A DNA stretch of 64,000 nucleotides from Ga0077560 sp046330435 (lineage in GTDB: Bacteria; Actinomycetota; Thermoleophilia; Miltoncostaeales; Miltoncostaeaceae). The notes under the pieces are model-generated. The model was not told the origin of the DNA. It saw only the letters and a program-made list of their open reading frames with translations, and ran no database searches. Shown one piece after another: positions 18,170-27,040 of the stretch. The stretch is from assembly GCA_046330435.1 (NCBI GenBank), contig JAXLST010000015.1, forward strand, positions 82,765 to 146,764, given 5' to 3'. The position numbers and the translations under genes were made by a program. How positions within the stretch are numbered: the first letter of the stretch is position 1; the number at the start of each line of letters is the position of its first letter.

Positions 18170-19101
18170 GCCGCCACCGCCTCGAGCGCCCGCAGCTCCC
18201 GCAGGACGCGGTCCGCGCCGATCGACAGCAACCCCGGGTCCGTGCCTGCGCCGTGCGGGTCGCCCCGCCCGCCGGCCCACAGCACCCGGTGCCGCGGCAG
18301 CGCGGGCGGGCCCCACTCCGACGGCGGCACGGGGCCGAACAGGGTCACCGTGGGCGTCCCGGTGGCCACGGCGAGATGCGCGACACCGGTGTCGCCGCTC
18401 ACCACCACCGACGCGCCGGACACGATCCGGGCGAGGCCCAGCACGTCCGTCGCACCCGCCAGCACCGAGGCCGGGCCGGTGCCGGACAGCGCGGCGACGC
18501 GCTCGGCGAGCGCCCGTTCGCCGGCGGTGCCGGTGATGAGCACGCGGCGGCCGGCGTCGCGCAGGGCGCGGGCGATCACGGCGAAGCGGTGCGGCGGCCA
18601 GCGCCGCGCCGGGGCGGCCGCGCCGGGGTGCACCACCGCCGCGCCGCGATGCGCGGGGTCGTCGCCCACGCCGAGCTCCAGCCGGGAGGGGTCCGCGGGC
18701 ACGCCGTGCCCGTCGAGCATGCGGCACCAGCGCGCCACCTCGTGCTCACCGGGGCGCCACTCGGGCCCGCGCACCCCCGCCTCGGGCGAGGCGAACGCCA
18801 GCAGCCGGCCCGGGCGCACGCGCTGCAGCAGCCGGTGGCTCTGCGGGCCGCGGCCGTGCAGGTTCACCGCCACCCCGGGCGGGTCCATGCCCGCGGGCAG
18901 GTCCTCCAGCGGCCCGGCGGGAAGCACCTCGTCCACCGCGCCGCTCGCGACCGCGAGCGGCGCCAGGACGGCGGGCGCGGCCAGCACCACCCGGTGCCCC
19001 GGGTGGGCGGCGCGCACCGCCCGGAGCGCCGGCAGCCCGCACACCAGGTCCCCCAGGCCGAGGGCCCGCAGCACGAGCACGGCCGGCGCCCCCGCGTCCA
19101 C
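18166..19101 (-). CDS. Family 9 glycosyltransferase (heptosyltransferase-like)
   Basis: 311 residues from the GTG at 19101, chosen because it clears the PRC-barrel gene. It has the ADP-heptose:LPS heptosyltransferase signature: VLRALGLGDLVCGLPALRAV at the N-terminus, VVHPGAAAPARRWPPHRFA in the middle, and VVSGDTGVAHLAVATGTPTV for donor binding. Along with the GT9 at 50.6 kb and heptose synthesis genes at 38-43.6 kb, it suggests that this organism makes a heptose-containing glycan. A different nucleotide sugar is possible. Confidence 0.85.
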   Translation of the reverse strand: MDAGAPAVLVLRALGLGDLVCGLPALRAVRAAHPGHRVVLAAPAVLAPLAVASGAVDEVLPAGPLEDLPAGMDPPGVAVNLHGRGPQSHRLLQRVRPGRLLAFASPEAGVRGPEWRPGEHEVARWCRMLDGHGVPADPSRLELGVGDDPAHRGAAVVHPGAAAPARRWPPHRFAVIARALRDAGRRVLITGTAGERALAERVAALSGTGPASVLAGATDVLGLARIVSGASVVVSGDTGVAHLAVATGTPTVTLFGPVPPSEWGPPALPRHRVLWAGGRGDPHGAGTDPGLLSIGADRVLRELRALEAVAA

Positions 19102-19105
19102 CCGC

Positions 19106-19651
19106 TCAGTCCTCCAGCCGCCGCACGCGGGGCTCATGGCCCTCGCGCACCCGCCGGTTCATGTCGGCGACCGCCTCGGCCTCCGCGATCTGCGGCGTCG
19201 GCGCAGGGGTGGTCTGCCGGGCGCGGATCGCCTGGCGGGTCTCCTCCCAGTAGCCGGCGCGGCGGTAGTGGTCGTAGATCGCGTGCTCGCGTTCCGGCGT
19301 GAGCTCGTCACCGTCCTCCAGGGCCGGCGCGGCCGCCAGGTGGTCGCGGCTGTACGGCACCACGATGTGCGGGTCGCCGTCGCCGTCGTCGACGTAGCGG
19401 GCCTCGTCCACCGGGATCGCGCCCTTGTGGCGGCCCATCATCCCGGTGCCGACCACCAGGTAGCGGACGTACCGCGCGTCGGCGTCGAGGAAGACGTCGC
19501 TCACCTTGCCGACCTTCGCGCCGGACTCGTCGCACACGTCCATGCCGCGGATGCGGTTCAGCGACGGCAGCCGCGTGGTGTCCGGGTAGTCCTCGGGCCC
19601 GATGCGGGCCTCGTCGTCGTCCGGTTCGTGCCGGTCGATGTCGTCGCTCAT
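19106..19651 (-). CDS. PRC-barrel domain protein
   Basis: 181 residues with a good ribosome site (GGGGAGG) before the ATG. The PRC-barrel covers about 28-105: MDVCDESGAKVGKVSDVFLD, then ARYVRYLVV and KGAIPVDEARYVDD. The C-terminal 70 residues are charged and helical. Such proteins often appear in actinobacterial stress regulons, where PRC-barrels act in adaptor roles. It precedes the GT9 gene by only four bases, so it heads the glycan operon. A weaker promoter-like element lies 40 bases upstream. Confidence 0.85.
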   Translation of the reverse strand: MSDDIDRHEPDDDEARIGPEDYPDTTRLPSLNRIRGMDVCDESGAKVGKVSDVFLDADARYVRYLVVGTGMMGRHKGAIPVDEARYVDDGDGDPHIVVPYSRDHLAAAPALEDGDELTPEREHAIYDHYRRAGYWEETRQAIRARQTTPAPTPQIAEAEAVADMNRRVREGHEPRVRRLED

Positions 19652-19691
19652 GGGGGTCCTCCCCGTGTCGCTGACTCGGTCGGACCGGGGT

Positions 19692-19717
19692 GTTCCCCGG
19701 CCCGGCCCGCCGCAATC
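19692..19717 (-). promoter_or_regulatory. Weak SigB/SigF-type promoter candidate for the PRC-barrel/glycan operon
   Basis: On the minus strand: GATT, 16 bases, GGGAAC, ending 40 bases before the PRC-barrel ATG. The -10 is perfect but the -35 is off consensus, so confidence is lower than for other copies. Confidence 0.4.
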
Positions 19718-19823
19718 ACCCCCGGGTCCCACCGGCCGCACGCCCGCGGGAACCGCCGCTTCGCCAGCGAGCCGCCGAGCGAGTAGGGTCATCCGACAGC
19801 CCGCCGAGAGGACGCACGCCCAC

Positions 19824-22800
19824 ATGCGACGCACGTCGCAGCTCTTCTGCGCGATCGCAGCGGCCTACGCGCTGGGGTCCTGGCTGTCGTGGTCGTGGTT
19901 CGGCGCCGACGGCCTGGCCGCCTCGTTCTTCCCCGCGGCGGGCGTCACCTTCGGCGCCATGGCGCTCCTGGGACGGCGCCGGTGGCCGGTGATCCTCGCG
20001 GCGGCGTTCACCGCCGAGACGCTGGTCAACCTCTCGCACGGGATGTCCGCCGCCACGGCGCTGGGATACGCGGTCGCGAACACCGTGCAGCCCCTGGTGG
20101 GCGCGGTGATCCTCGACCGCGCCGTGCCGGGCCCCCCGAACATCGGTCGCACCCGCGACCTGGTGGCGTTCCTGGCCGCCGGGGTCGTCGTAGGGCCCGC
20201 CGCCGGCGGCCTGCTGGGCGCCGCCACGTTCACGCTGCTCGACGACGGCGACGGGTTCGCGCGGTTCGCCGGGGAGTGGTGGGTGGGCGACGGCCTGGGC
20301 GTGCTGGTCGTGGGCGGCGGCATCCTGTCCTGGCGGGCCGCGTCCGGCCGTCCGCACACGTCACGGCGCGTCGCGGAGACCGCGGCCCTCACCCTCGCGG
20401 CCGCGGGCGCGACCGCCGCGTCGTTCTGGCTCGGCGTCGCCGCCCTGGGGTACGTCTCGCTGGCGGCGCTCATGGCCACGGGCTTCCGCGTCGGCACCCG
20501 GGGCGTCGCGCTGGCCGGCACCGCCGTGGCGTTCATCGCGGCGCAGGCCCTCGCATCGGGGCACAGCGCGTTCGACGTGATCGAGATCTCCTCCGGCGAC
20601 GCCCTCGTGTACTTCCAGCTCGCACTGGCGGTGCTCGTCGCCACGGCGTACGCGGTGGCCGCCGAGGTGGGCGAGCGGGAGCGCGCGGCGGGCGAGCGGC
20701 GGGCCGCGGAACGCTTCCAGGCGCTCGCCGACCGGGCCCCCGCGATGCTGTGGGTGACCGACCGGGACGGCCGGTGCACCTACCTGAGCCGCGGCTGGTA
20801 CGAGTACACGGGACGCCGTGGGCAGGAGGGCCTCGGGGACGGCTGGCTCGGCGCGATCCACCCGGCCGATGCGGAGGCCGTCGGCCTGGCGTTCACCCAC
20901 GCCACCGCCCGCCGCGAGCCGTTCCGGTCGGACTACCGCCTGCGCCGCGCCGACGGCGTGTACCGGCGGGTGATCGACAGCGCCCACCCCCTGCACGACC
21001 CCGACGGGGAGTTCACGGGCATGGTGGGCTCCGTCATCGACGTCCACGAGCGGATGGAGGCCGAGGACGCCCTGCGCAGCAGCGACGCCCGCTTCCAGGC
21101 GCTCTTCGACGCCATCGACGAGGGCTACTGCCTGTGCGAGCTGGTGCTCGACGGCGCCGGGCGGCCGGTCGACTACACCTTCCTGGAGGCCAACCACCGC
21201 TTCGAGGCGATGACCGGCCTGCACGACGCGGTGGGCCGGAACGCGCGCGACATGGTCCCGGGGCTGGAGCAGCACTGGGTCGACACCTACGCGCGCGTCG
21301 CCCTGGGCGGTGAGACGCTGCGGTTCGAGGAGGGCTCGGCGGCGATGGGCCGCTGGTTCGACGTGTTCGCGACCCCGGTGGAGCCCCACGGACGCTTCGC
21401 CCTGGTGTTCAAGGACGTCACCGAGCGGCGCCTCGCCGAGATGTCGCTGCGCGAGAGCGAGCTGGAGGCCCGGCGTGCCCGGCGCCGCGCCGAGTTCCTG
21501 GCGGAGGTCATCGGGGAGCTGGAGGCCGTCGACGGCGTGCAGGCCCGCGCGGAACGGCTCATGGACCTGCTGGTGCCGCGCGCCGCCGACCGCGCGTCCC
21601 TCGTGGTGCCCGGCAACCCGCCAACCGTCCTGGCCCGGCGGCGCACGCCCGGCGAGGACGACCCGCCCCACTCGGAGCTGCGCACCCCCATGGAGACGGG
21701 CGAGCGCGCCGAGGCGGCCCTGGTGCTGGAGCTCACCGACCCCGACCGGCGGCCCTACGGCGACACCGACCACGCGTTCTTCACGGGCCTGGCGGCCCGG
21801 GCCGGCGTGGTGCTGGCGAGCGCCCGCGTGCACGAGGAGGAGCACCGCGTCGCCCTGTCGCTGCAGCGCGCGCTGCTGCCGAGCATCCTGGAGGTCCACC
21901 CCGCCATCGACGTCGCCGCCCGGTACGCGGCCGCGACCGGGGCGCTGGAGGTGGGCGGCGACTGGTACGACGTGTTCCGCCTCCCGGACGGCCGCATCGG
22001 CCTGGCGGTGGGCGACGTCGTGGGCCACGGCCTCGAGTCGGCGGCCACGATGGGCCGCCTGCGCACGGCACTCGCCGCGCTGGCCCCGCACGCGGACGGC
22101 CCCGGCGAGCTGCTCTCGCACCTGCAGCAGTTCACCGACGGCCCCAACGGCACGGGCTTCGCGACGGCCTGCTACGCGGTGCTGGACCCCGATGCCGGGC
22201 GCCTGGTGCACGCCTCCGCCGGCCACCCGCCGTGCCTGCTCGTGAACCCCGACGGCACCACCCGCTGGCTGGAGGAGGGGCGATCGGTGCCGCTGTGCGC
22301 GCTGGGAGGGACCGACCGGCCGCAGGCGGTCACCGCGCTGGAGCCCGGCGCCCTGCTGCTGCTGTTCACCGACGGCCTGGTGGAGCGCCGCAACGCGTCG
22401 CTGTCGGCGGGGATGGACCGCCTGGAGGCCGTGGCCAGGGACCTGCGCGACGCCCCCGTGGAGGAGATCTGCAACCGGGTGCTCGCCGAGATGGTGGGCG
22501 ACGCGGAGCGCGCCGACGACCTGGTGATCGTGGCGCTGCGCTTCGTCCCGGTCACCGCGGGGGCCCTGCGCCGGTCGTTCCCCGCCGAGCCCGAGGAGCT
22601 GCGCAACATCCGCGCCGCCGCCCGCACCTGGCTGGAGGAGCACGGCGTCGGCGAGCCGCACCGCACCAGGCTGCTGGTGGGCCTGGGCGAGGCGTGCACC
22701 AACGTGGTGCGCCACGCCTACGACGGCGGCGGCCCCGGCACCGTGGACGTGCACATGGACACCGGCCCCGGCGGCCGCATCCGCGTGCGCGTGACCGACG

Positions 22801-22949
22801 CGGGCTCGTGGAAGGAGCCGTGTCCGGAGTCGCCGGGCGGGTACGGTATCCGCGTGATCGAGGGGATGGGCGACGGCGTGACGGTCCGCACCGGCGAGGC
22901 CGGCACGACGGTGGGCTTCGAGCTGGCGGTGCCGGCCCAGCTGGCATGA
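19824..22949 (+). CDS. MASE1-PAS-PAS-PP2C phosphatase with C-terminal RsbW-like domain
   Basis: 1041 residues from the ATG at 19824. In order: MASE1-type membrane sensor (about 1-270, eight or so helices), PAS (about 294-410) with GRCTYLSRGWYEYTGR, PAS (about 420-545) ending FKDVTERRLAE, a linker of GAF-like size, a SpoIIE/RsbU PP2C phosphatase (about 675-885) with LQRALLPS, EVGGDWYDVF and GDVVGHGLESAATMGRLR, and a GHKL kinase domain (about 915-1037) with N box GEACTNVVRHAY. The protein can in principle both dephosphorylate and phosphorylate STAS partners. A STAS gene overlaps its stop by four bases, giving an obvious substrate. Confidence 0.92.
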   Translation: MRRTSQLFCAIAAAYALGSWLSWSWFGADGLAASFFPAAGVTFGAMALLGRRRWPVILAAAFTAETLVNLSHGMSAATALGYAVANTVQPLVGAVILDRAVPGPPNIGRTRDLVAFLAAGVVVGPAAGGLLGAATFTLLDDGDGFARFAGEWWVGDGLGVLVVGGGILSWRAASGRPHTSRRVAETAALTLAAAGATAASFWLGVAALGYVSLAALMATGFRVGTRGVALAGTAVAFIAAQALASGHSAFDVIEISSGDALVYFQLALAVLVATAYAVAAEVGERERAAGERRAAERFQALADRAPAMLWVTDRDGRCTYLSRGWYEYTGRRGQEGLGDGWLGAIHPADAEAVGLAFTHATARREPFRSDYRLRRADGVYRRVIDSAHPLHDPDGEFTGMVGSVIDVHERMEAEDALRSSDARFQALFDAIDEGYCLCELVLDGAGRPVDYTFLEANHRFEAMTGLHDAVGRNARDMVPGLEQHWVDTYARVALGGETLRFEEGSAAMGRWFDVFATPVEPHGRFALVFKDVTERRLAEMSLRESELEARRARRRAEFLAEVIGELEAVDGVQARAERLMDLLVPRAADRASLVVPGNPPTVLARRRTPGEDDPPHSELRTPMETGERAEAALVLELTDPDRRPYGDTDHAFFTGLAARAGVVLASARVHEEEHRVALSLQRALLPSILEVHPAIDVAARYAAATGALEVGGDWYDVFRLPDGRIGLAVGDVVGHGLESAATMGRLRTALAALAPHADGPGELLSHLQQFTDGPNGTGFATACYAVLDPDAGRLVHASAGHPPCLLVNPDGTTRWLEEGRSVPLCALGGTDRPQAVTALEPGALLLLFTDGLVERRNASLSAGMDRLEAVARDLRDAPVEEICNRVLAEMVGDAERADDLVIVALRFVPVTAGALRRSFPAEPEELRNIRAAARTWLEEHGVGEPHRTRLLVGLGEACTNVVRHAYDGGGPGTVDVHMDTGPGGRIRVRVTDAGSWKEPCPESPGGYGIRVIEGMGDGVTVRTGEAGTTVGFELAVPAQLA

Positions 22950-23278
22950 CGGAACCGCTGGCGAGCATCCGGGCGCGGCACGAGGCGGACGGCGCGGTGA
23001 CGCTCACCGTGTCCGGCGAGATCGACGCCTCCAACGCCGAGGAGGTGCAGCGCGCGTGCACCGGCCACATGGACGGCGCCCCGGAGATGGTGCTGGACCT
23101 GGAGGAGGTCCGCTACCTGGACAGCGCCGGCCTGCGCGTCCTGGTGGCCCTGTGGCAACAGGGCCGCGCCTCCGGCACCCGGCTGCGCGTCTCGGCGCCC
23201 CGCGGCGGGTTCGTCGCCGAGCTGCTGGAGCTCACCGGCCTGGACGCCCACCTGGCACCGCGGGATCACAACACGTAG
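22946..23278 (+). CDS. STAS-domain anti-sigma factor antagonist (RsbV-like)
   Basis: 110 residues, ATG overlapping the phosphatase stop (ATGA). The STAS fold is complete: VTLTVSGEIDASNAEEVQRA and VLDLEEVRYLDSAGLRVLVAL, with canonical DSAG at the phosphorylation site. When unphosphorylated it should bind an RsbW-like kinase and free a sigma factor. Coupling to the MASE1-PP2C-HATPase gene implies that they act together. Its 3' end overlaps the converging TspO gene by 13 bases. Confidence 0.88.
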   Translation: MTEPLASIRARHEADGAVTLTVSGEIDASNAEEVQRACTGHMDGAPEMVLDLEEVRYLDSAGLRVLVALWQQGRASGTRLRVSAPRGGFVAELLELTGLDAHLAPRDHNT

Positions 23279-23769
23279 CCGTTGAGGGTGGCGGCGAACG
23301 CCACCCACGCCAGGTACGGCACCAGCAGCCCCGCGGCGAACCGCGAGACGCCGGCGAACGCATGGGCGGTCACCGCGATCGCCGCCGCCAGGGCGGTGAT
23401 GACGACCATGCCGCCCCATGGCGACTCCAGGCCGAAGAACACCCCGGTCCACGCCAGGTTGAGGGCCAGCTGCACGGCGTACCAGCCCAGGGCGGAGCGA
23501 ACCCCGGGACGTCCCGGGCCGGCCGCCGCGACGCGCCAGGCCGCGACCGCCATGAGCACGTACAGCACCGTCCACACCGCCCCGAAGGCCCACCCCGGCG
23601 GCTGCCACGGCGCGGTGTCGAGCCCGCCGTACCAGGATCCGGGACCGGTGTCGGTCCACGACCGCCCGGCCAGGGCGACGGCCGCCACGAGGGCCAGCGA
23701 CACCGCCAGGGTGGCCGCCGAGCCCGGTGCGGCAAGACGACCTCGTCGCGTCGGCATCACGATGTCCAT
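23266..23769 (-). CDS. TspO/MBR family membrane protein
   Basis: 167 residues with five hydrophobic helices. Family motifs are clear: WYGGLDTAPWQPPGWAFGAVWT, YAVQLALNLAWTGVFFG and PYLAWVAFAATLNGY. Bacterial TspO proteins bind porphyrins and take part in stress and tetrapyrrole regulation. The N-terminus carries about 20 extra residues. A start at an internal Met5 is also possible. No clear stress promoter is seen upstream. Confidence 0.9.
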   Translation of the reverse strand: MDIVMPTRRGRLAAPGSAATLAVSLALVAAVALAGRSWTDTGPGSWYGGLDTAPWQPPGWAFGAVWTVLYVLMAVAAWRVAAAGPGRPGVRSALGWYAVQLALNLAWTGVFFGLESPWGGMVVITALAAAIAVTAHAFAGVSRFAAGLLVPYLAWVAFAATLNGYVL

Positions 23770-23835
23770 GCGGTTCTCCAGGTCGTCTGTTATCTCAACG
23801 TGGTGATGAAACGGCGTCGAGGCTCCCGCCGGTGT

Positions 23836-25503
23836 TCAGCGGTCGGAGGCCCCGGCCGGGCGCAGCAGGCCGCGTTCGGCGGCGAGCCCGGGGTCGATGG
23901 TCCGGTACCCCCGCATCGTCGAACAGGACGGTGAGCAGCCCGTCCGCCATGCCCTGCACCACCCCCTCCCCGAACTCCGGGTGCACGACCCGGGCGCCCG
24001 GCGCGGCGGCATCGCCCAGGGCGCCGGCGGCCGCCTCCGCGACGGGGTCCGCCGCGGCCCGCCCGCCGCGGTCGTTGTCGCACGCGCCGCACGGGCCGCG
24101 ATACCCCAGGTCGCCCAGGTACGGCAGGAGCACCTCCCGCCGGCAGCCGCCGGTCTCGGCCAGCGTCCGCAGCATGGCCGCGCGCGTGCGCTCGTGGAGC
24201 TCCCGGCGCTCTTCGAGTGCCAGGGGCACCGCCGCCGGGTCCGCCCCGGGCTCCAGGTGCAGGCGGCCGCCCCGGCGCCGGACGGCGCCCGCCTGCTCCA
24301 TCAGCTCCACGGCGCGGGCGGCCCTCCCGCGTCCCATGCCCGCCGACCGGGCCGCGCCGGCGGCCGACGCCGGCCCCCGGCGCAGCACCGCGACCAGCGC
24401 CTCCAGGTCCTCGGCCCGCACCCGGGCGGTGCGGGTGAGCGCGGCGGCGCCCGAGAGCCCGGCGGGCCGGTGCACCAGGACGCAGCGGGCGGGCCGCCCG
24501 TCCCTGCCGGCGCGCCCCGCCTCCTGCCACCACGCCTCGATCGACCCGGGCGGGTCCCGGTGGACGACGAACCGGATGTCCGGGTCGTCGATGCCGAGCC
24601 CGAACGCGTTGGTCGCCACCACCACCCGCAGCGCGCCCTGCGCGAAGGCCTCCTGCACCCGGCCCCGCTCCGGGGCCCGGCGGCGCCCGTGGTAGTGGTC
24701 GGCGGCCACGCCACGGGACCGCAACCGGGCCGCGAGCTCCCGCGCCACACGGGTGGTGGCGGTGTACACGATGCCCTTGCCCCGCATGGCCTCGGCGATC
24801 TCGCCGTCGCCGTACTCATCATCTGAGAACAGCACGCGCTCCACCGCCCGGTCGGCGGCGGCCTCGTCCTCCACCCGCACGCACTCCAGGAACAGGTTGG
24901 GCCGGTCCACCCCGCGCACGACCAGCGCCGGGTCCCTCATGGCCAGCAGCGAGACGATGTCCTCCCGCACCGGAGGCGTGGCCGTGGCCGTGAGGGCAAG
25001 CAGCGGCGGCCGCCCCAGCGACTCGCCGCGCCGGCGAGCGACAGGTACGCGGGCCGGAAGGCGTGCCCCCAGGTGCTCACGCAGTGGGCCTCGTCGATCA
25101 CCAGCAGCGCCACGCGGGCGCCGCGCAGCCGCCGGGTGAACGCCGGCCGGTCCAGGCGCTCCGGGGTGACGAACAGCAGGTCGGCCCGGCCGCCCAGCGC
25201 CCGCTCCAGCTCGTCCCGAGTGCGGGCGCCCGCCTGGGTGCTCTCGAGCACCGCGGCGTCCTGGCCGTGCCGGCCGGCGGCCGCCGCCTGGTCGCGCATG
25301 AGCGCGATGAGCGGCGACGCGACGACCACCAGCCCGTCCAGCAGCTCCGCGGCGAGCTGGAACACCAGTGACTTGCCGGCGCCGGTGGGCAGGATCGCCA
25401 GGACGTCACGGCCCGCGAGCACCGCCTCCAGCGTCTCCCGCTGCCCCGGCCGGAACGCCTCGTACCCCAGGCGCTCCAGCGCCCGGGCCGGCGCGTCGGT
25501 CAC
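23836..25503 (-). pseudogene. RecQ-family DEAH helicase, interrupted by two single-base indels
   Basis: The N-terminal part (25503 to about 25030) reads YEAFRPGQRETLEAVLAGRD, Walker A LPTGAGKS, DEAH in LLVIDEAHCVSTWGHAFRP. The frame then shifts; one more base near 25021-25030 restores LGRPPLLALTATATPPVRED, and the helicase C-domain follows (GIVYTATTRVARELAARLR, HYHGRR, ATNAFGLGIDDPDIR, EAGRAGRDGRP), then a zinc-binding CGACD. A second shift is a C5 run (plus strand 23908-23912); with four bases the protein ends GYRTIDPGLAAERGLLRPAGASDR at 23836. Both indels look like sequencing errors; otherwise the gene is broken. Expected role: 3'-5' DNA unwinding. Confidence 0.8.
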
Positions 25504-25658
25504 ACCGACCCGGGGTCGCCCGCCGCACGGGCGGACCGGATGGCGAACACCACCCAGATCACGGCGATGATGACCGCCGGGATGAGCAGCACCGGCAGGA
25601 ACAACCCCACCACCACCAGCCCGATCAGCGCGAGCAGTCCCACGATCACGATCGTCAC
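25500..25658 (-). CDS. Small membrane protein (52 aa)
   Basis: GTG start with GGGAGGGAG upstream and a GTGA overlap with the preceding 62-residue gene. Nearly all of it is hydrophobic (TIVIVGLLALIGLVVVG, then LPVLLIPAVIIAVIWVVFAI), giving two membrane helices and a short positive tail. No family recognised. It belongs to the two-gene unit led by the 25843 gene. Its stop overlaps the start of the helicase frame by four bases. Confidence 0.65.
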   Translation of the reverse strand: MTIVIVGLLALIGLVVVGLFLPVLLIPAVIIAVIWVVFAIRSARAAGDPGSV

Positions 25659-25843
25659 GTCGACTCCCTCCCGGTCCGGCCGCCGTCCTCGCCGCGCTCC
25701 GCCGCGCCCGGCCGCTCGCCCTGGGTGGGCTCCACGGTCTCGGGTGCGCCGGGGCCGGCGCCCGGCCCCTGCTCGGGGCTCTCCTCGGGCCGCCGCCGGA
25801 TGAACTCCTCCGGGCTCACGTCGCCCTCGTGCGTTTCGGGCAT
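25655..25843 (-). CDS. Small acidic hydrophilic protein (62 aa)
   Basis: Begins MPETHEGDVSPEEFIRRRPE behind AGGGAGA, and is rich in Glu, Pro and Gly, so probably disordered. No family recognised. It lies under a good SigB/SigF-type promoter and is translationally coupled to a small membrane protein, a pattern repeated among the stress genes here. Possible hydrophilin-like stress protein; the role is inference. Confidence 0.6.
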   Translation of the reverse strand: MPETHEGDVSPEEFIRRRPEESPEQGPGAGPGAPETVEPTQGERPGAAERGEDGGRTGREST

Positions 25844-25875
25844 CACGAATCTCCCTGGTCGCTGGGTCGCGGGTC

Positions 25876-25900
25876 CTTCCCGGTGCGACGGGGCCCAAAC
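25876..25900 (-). promoter_or_regulatory. SigB/SigF-type promoter for the 25843/25658 unit
   Basis: Minus strand: GTTT, 15 bases, GGGAAG; the -10 ends 32 bases before the ATG at 25843. It is divergent from the plus-strand promoter 17 bases away. Confidence 0.65.
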
Positions 25901-25916
25901 GGCGCACCCGGCGGGC

Positions 25917-25941
25917 GTTTCCGGGCGGTGGCCGCGGGAAC
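25917..25941 (+). promoter_or_regulatory. SigB/SigF-type promoter for the 25977/26147 unit
   Basis: GTTTCC...GGGAAC with a 15-base spacer counted from GTTT, a perfect match to the repeated element. The -10 ends 35 bases before the ATG at 25977, which has AGGAG. Confidence 0.75.
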
Positions 25942-25976
25942 CCGTGGGGGTGGACCACGCGAGAGGAGACGACCGG

Positions 25977-26150
25977 ATGACCGGAACCCAGGAACCGCAG
26001 GACGACCGCGAGCGCGAGCGCACGCCGGGAGTGCCCCCGCACCAGGAGGGTGACCGGGACCGCGTGGACGAGGCGTCCGAGGAGTCGTTCCCCAGCTCGG
26101 ACCCGCCGGCCTACGGCACCCCGTCGGTGGGCGGCGAGGACGACAGGTGA
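25977..26150 (+). CDS. Small stress protein with EASEESFPSSDPPA motif
   Basis: 57 residues, ATG with AGGAG eight bases upstream. It is highly charged (Asp, Glu, Arg) and ends in DEASEESFPSSDPPAYG. The ASEESFPASDPP motif recurs in many short proteins of unknown function in proteobacteria and actinobacteria, often near stress genes. Its last four bases overlap the GTG of the dehydrogenase that follows, so the pair is coupled. Function unknown. Confidence 0.7.
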   Translation: MTGTQEPQDDRERERTPGVPPHQEGDRDRVDEASEESFPSSDPPAYGTPSVGGEDDR

Positions 26151-27028
26151 GCGGGCAGGGGGACGACCCGCGCATCGTGGCGCCCACCCCGCCGCAGGGG
26201 CAGCGCCCCATCGACCCGCCGGGCGGCATCGCCGAGATGGACCCGCCCGCCGACCACGGCGAGTCCAGCTACGAGGGCACCGGCCGGCTGGCCGGGCGCG
26301 TCGCGCTCGTCACCGGCGGGGACTCCGGGATCGGGCGGGCCGTGGCGATCGCCTACGCCCGCGAGGGCGCCGACGTGGCGATCTCGTACCTGGACGAGCA
26401 CGAGGACGCCGAGAGCACGGCCGCACTGGTGCGCGAGGCGGGCCGTGAGGCGGTGACGCTCGCGGGCGACGTCGGCGACGAGGCGCACTGCCGGGAGGTG
26501 GTGGACCGCGCGGCCGGCGAGCTGGGGCGGCTCGACATCCTGGTGAACAACGCCGCCTTCCAGATGGAGCACCGGAGCATCCTCGACATCCCGTCACCGG
26601 AGATCGAGCGAGTGATGCGCACGAACCTGCTGGCGATGTTCTGGATGTGCCGGGCGGCGATCCCGCGCATGGAGGCCGGGTCGTCGATCATCAACACCAC
26701 CTCCATCCAGAGCTACCAGCCCAGCCCCACCCTGCTGCACTACGCCACGACCAAGGGCGGGATCACGACGTTCACCAAGGGCCTGGCGCAGGAGCTCATC
26801 GAGCGCGGCATCCGCGTGAACGGCGTCGCGCCGGGACCGGTGTGGACGCCGCTGGTGGCGATGTCGTTCCCCGGGGAGAAGCTCGAGCACTTCGGCGAGA
26901 ACACCCCGGTGGGGCGGCCCGCCCAGCCGGCGGAGCTCGCCCCCCTCTACGTGTTCCTCGCCTCCGACGAGAGCCGCTACATCGTCGGGGAGATCATCGG
27001 GATCACCGGCGGCAAGCCGATCTCCTGA
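26147..27028 (+). CDS. Short-chain dehydrogenase/reductase (YghA/GA-type)
   Basis: 293 residues. An N-terminal extension of about 45 residues (PPGGIAEMDPPADHGESSYEG) precedes the Rossmann fold, as in the YghA/YhdF general-stress branch. NAD(P) motif ALVTGGDSGIGRA, then NNAAF, the catalytic serine in IINTTSIQSY, and the YxxxK motif as YATTKGG. GTG start overlaps the previous stop by four bases. Bacillus homologues of this branch belong to the SigB regulon, which agrees with the promoter upstream. Substrate unknown. Confidence 0.92.
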   Translation: MSGQGDDPRIVAPTPPQGQRPIDPPGGIAEMDPPADHGESSYEGTGRLAGRVALVTGGDSGIGRAVAIAYAREGADVAISYLDEHEDAESTAALVREAGREAVTLAGDVGDEAHCREVVDRAAGELGRLDILVNNAAFQMEHRSILDIPSPEIERVMRTNLLAMFWMCRAAIPRMEAGSSIINTTSIQSYQPSPTLLHYATTKGGITTFTKGLAQELIERGIRVNGVAPGPVWTPLVAMSFPGEKLEHFGENTPVGRPAQPAELAPLYVFLASDESRYIVGEIIGITGGKPIS

Positions 27029-27040
27029 CCCGCGCGGGGT

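Noticed and set aside
19602..19823. N-terminal extension of the MASE1 phosphatase
   Set aside because: It overlaps the PRC-barrel gene start and promoter region and has no membrane or known domain; the ATG at 19824 starts right at the first helix.
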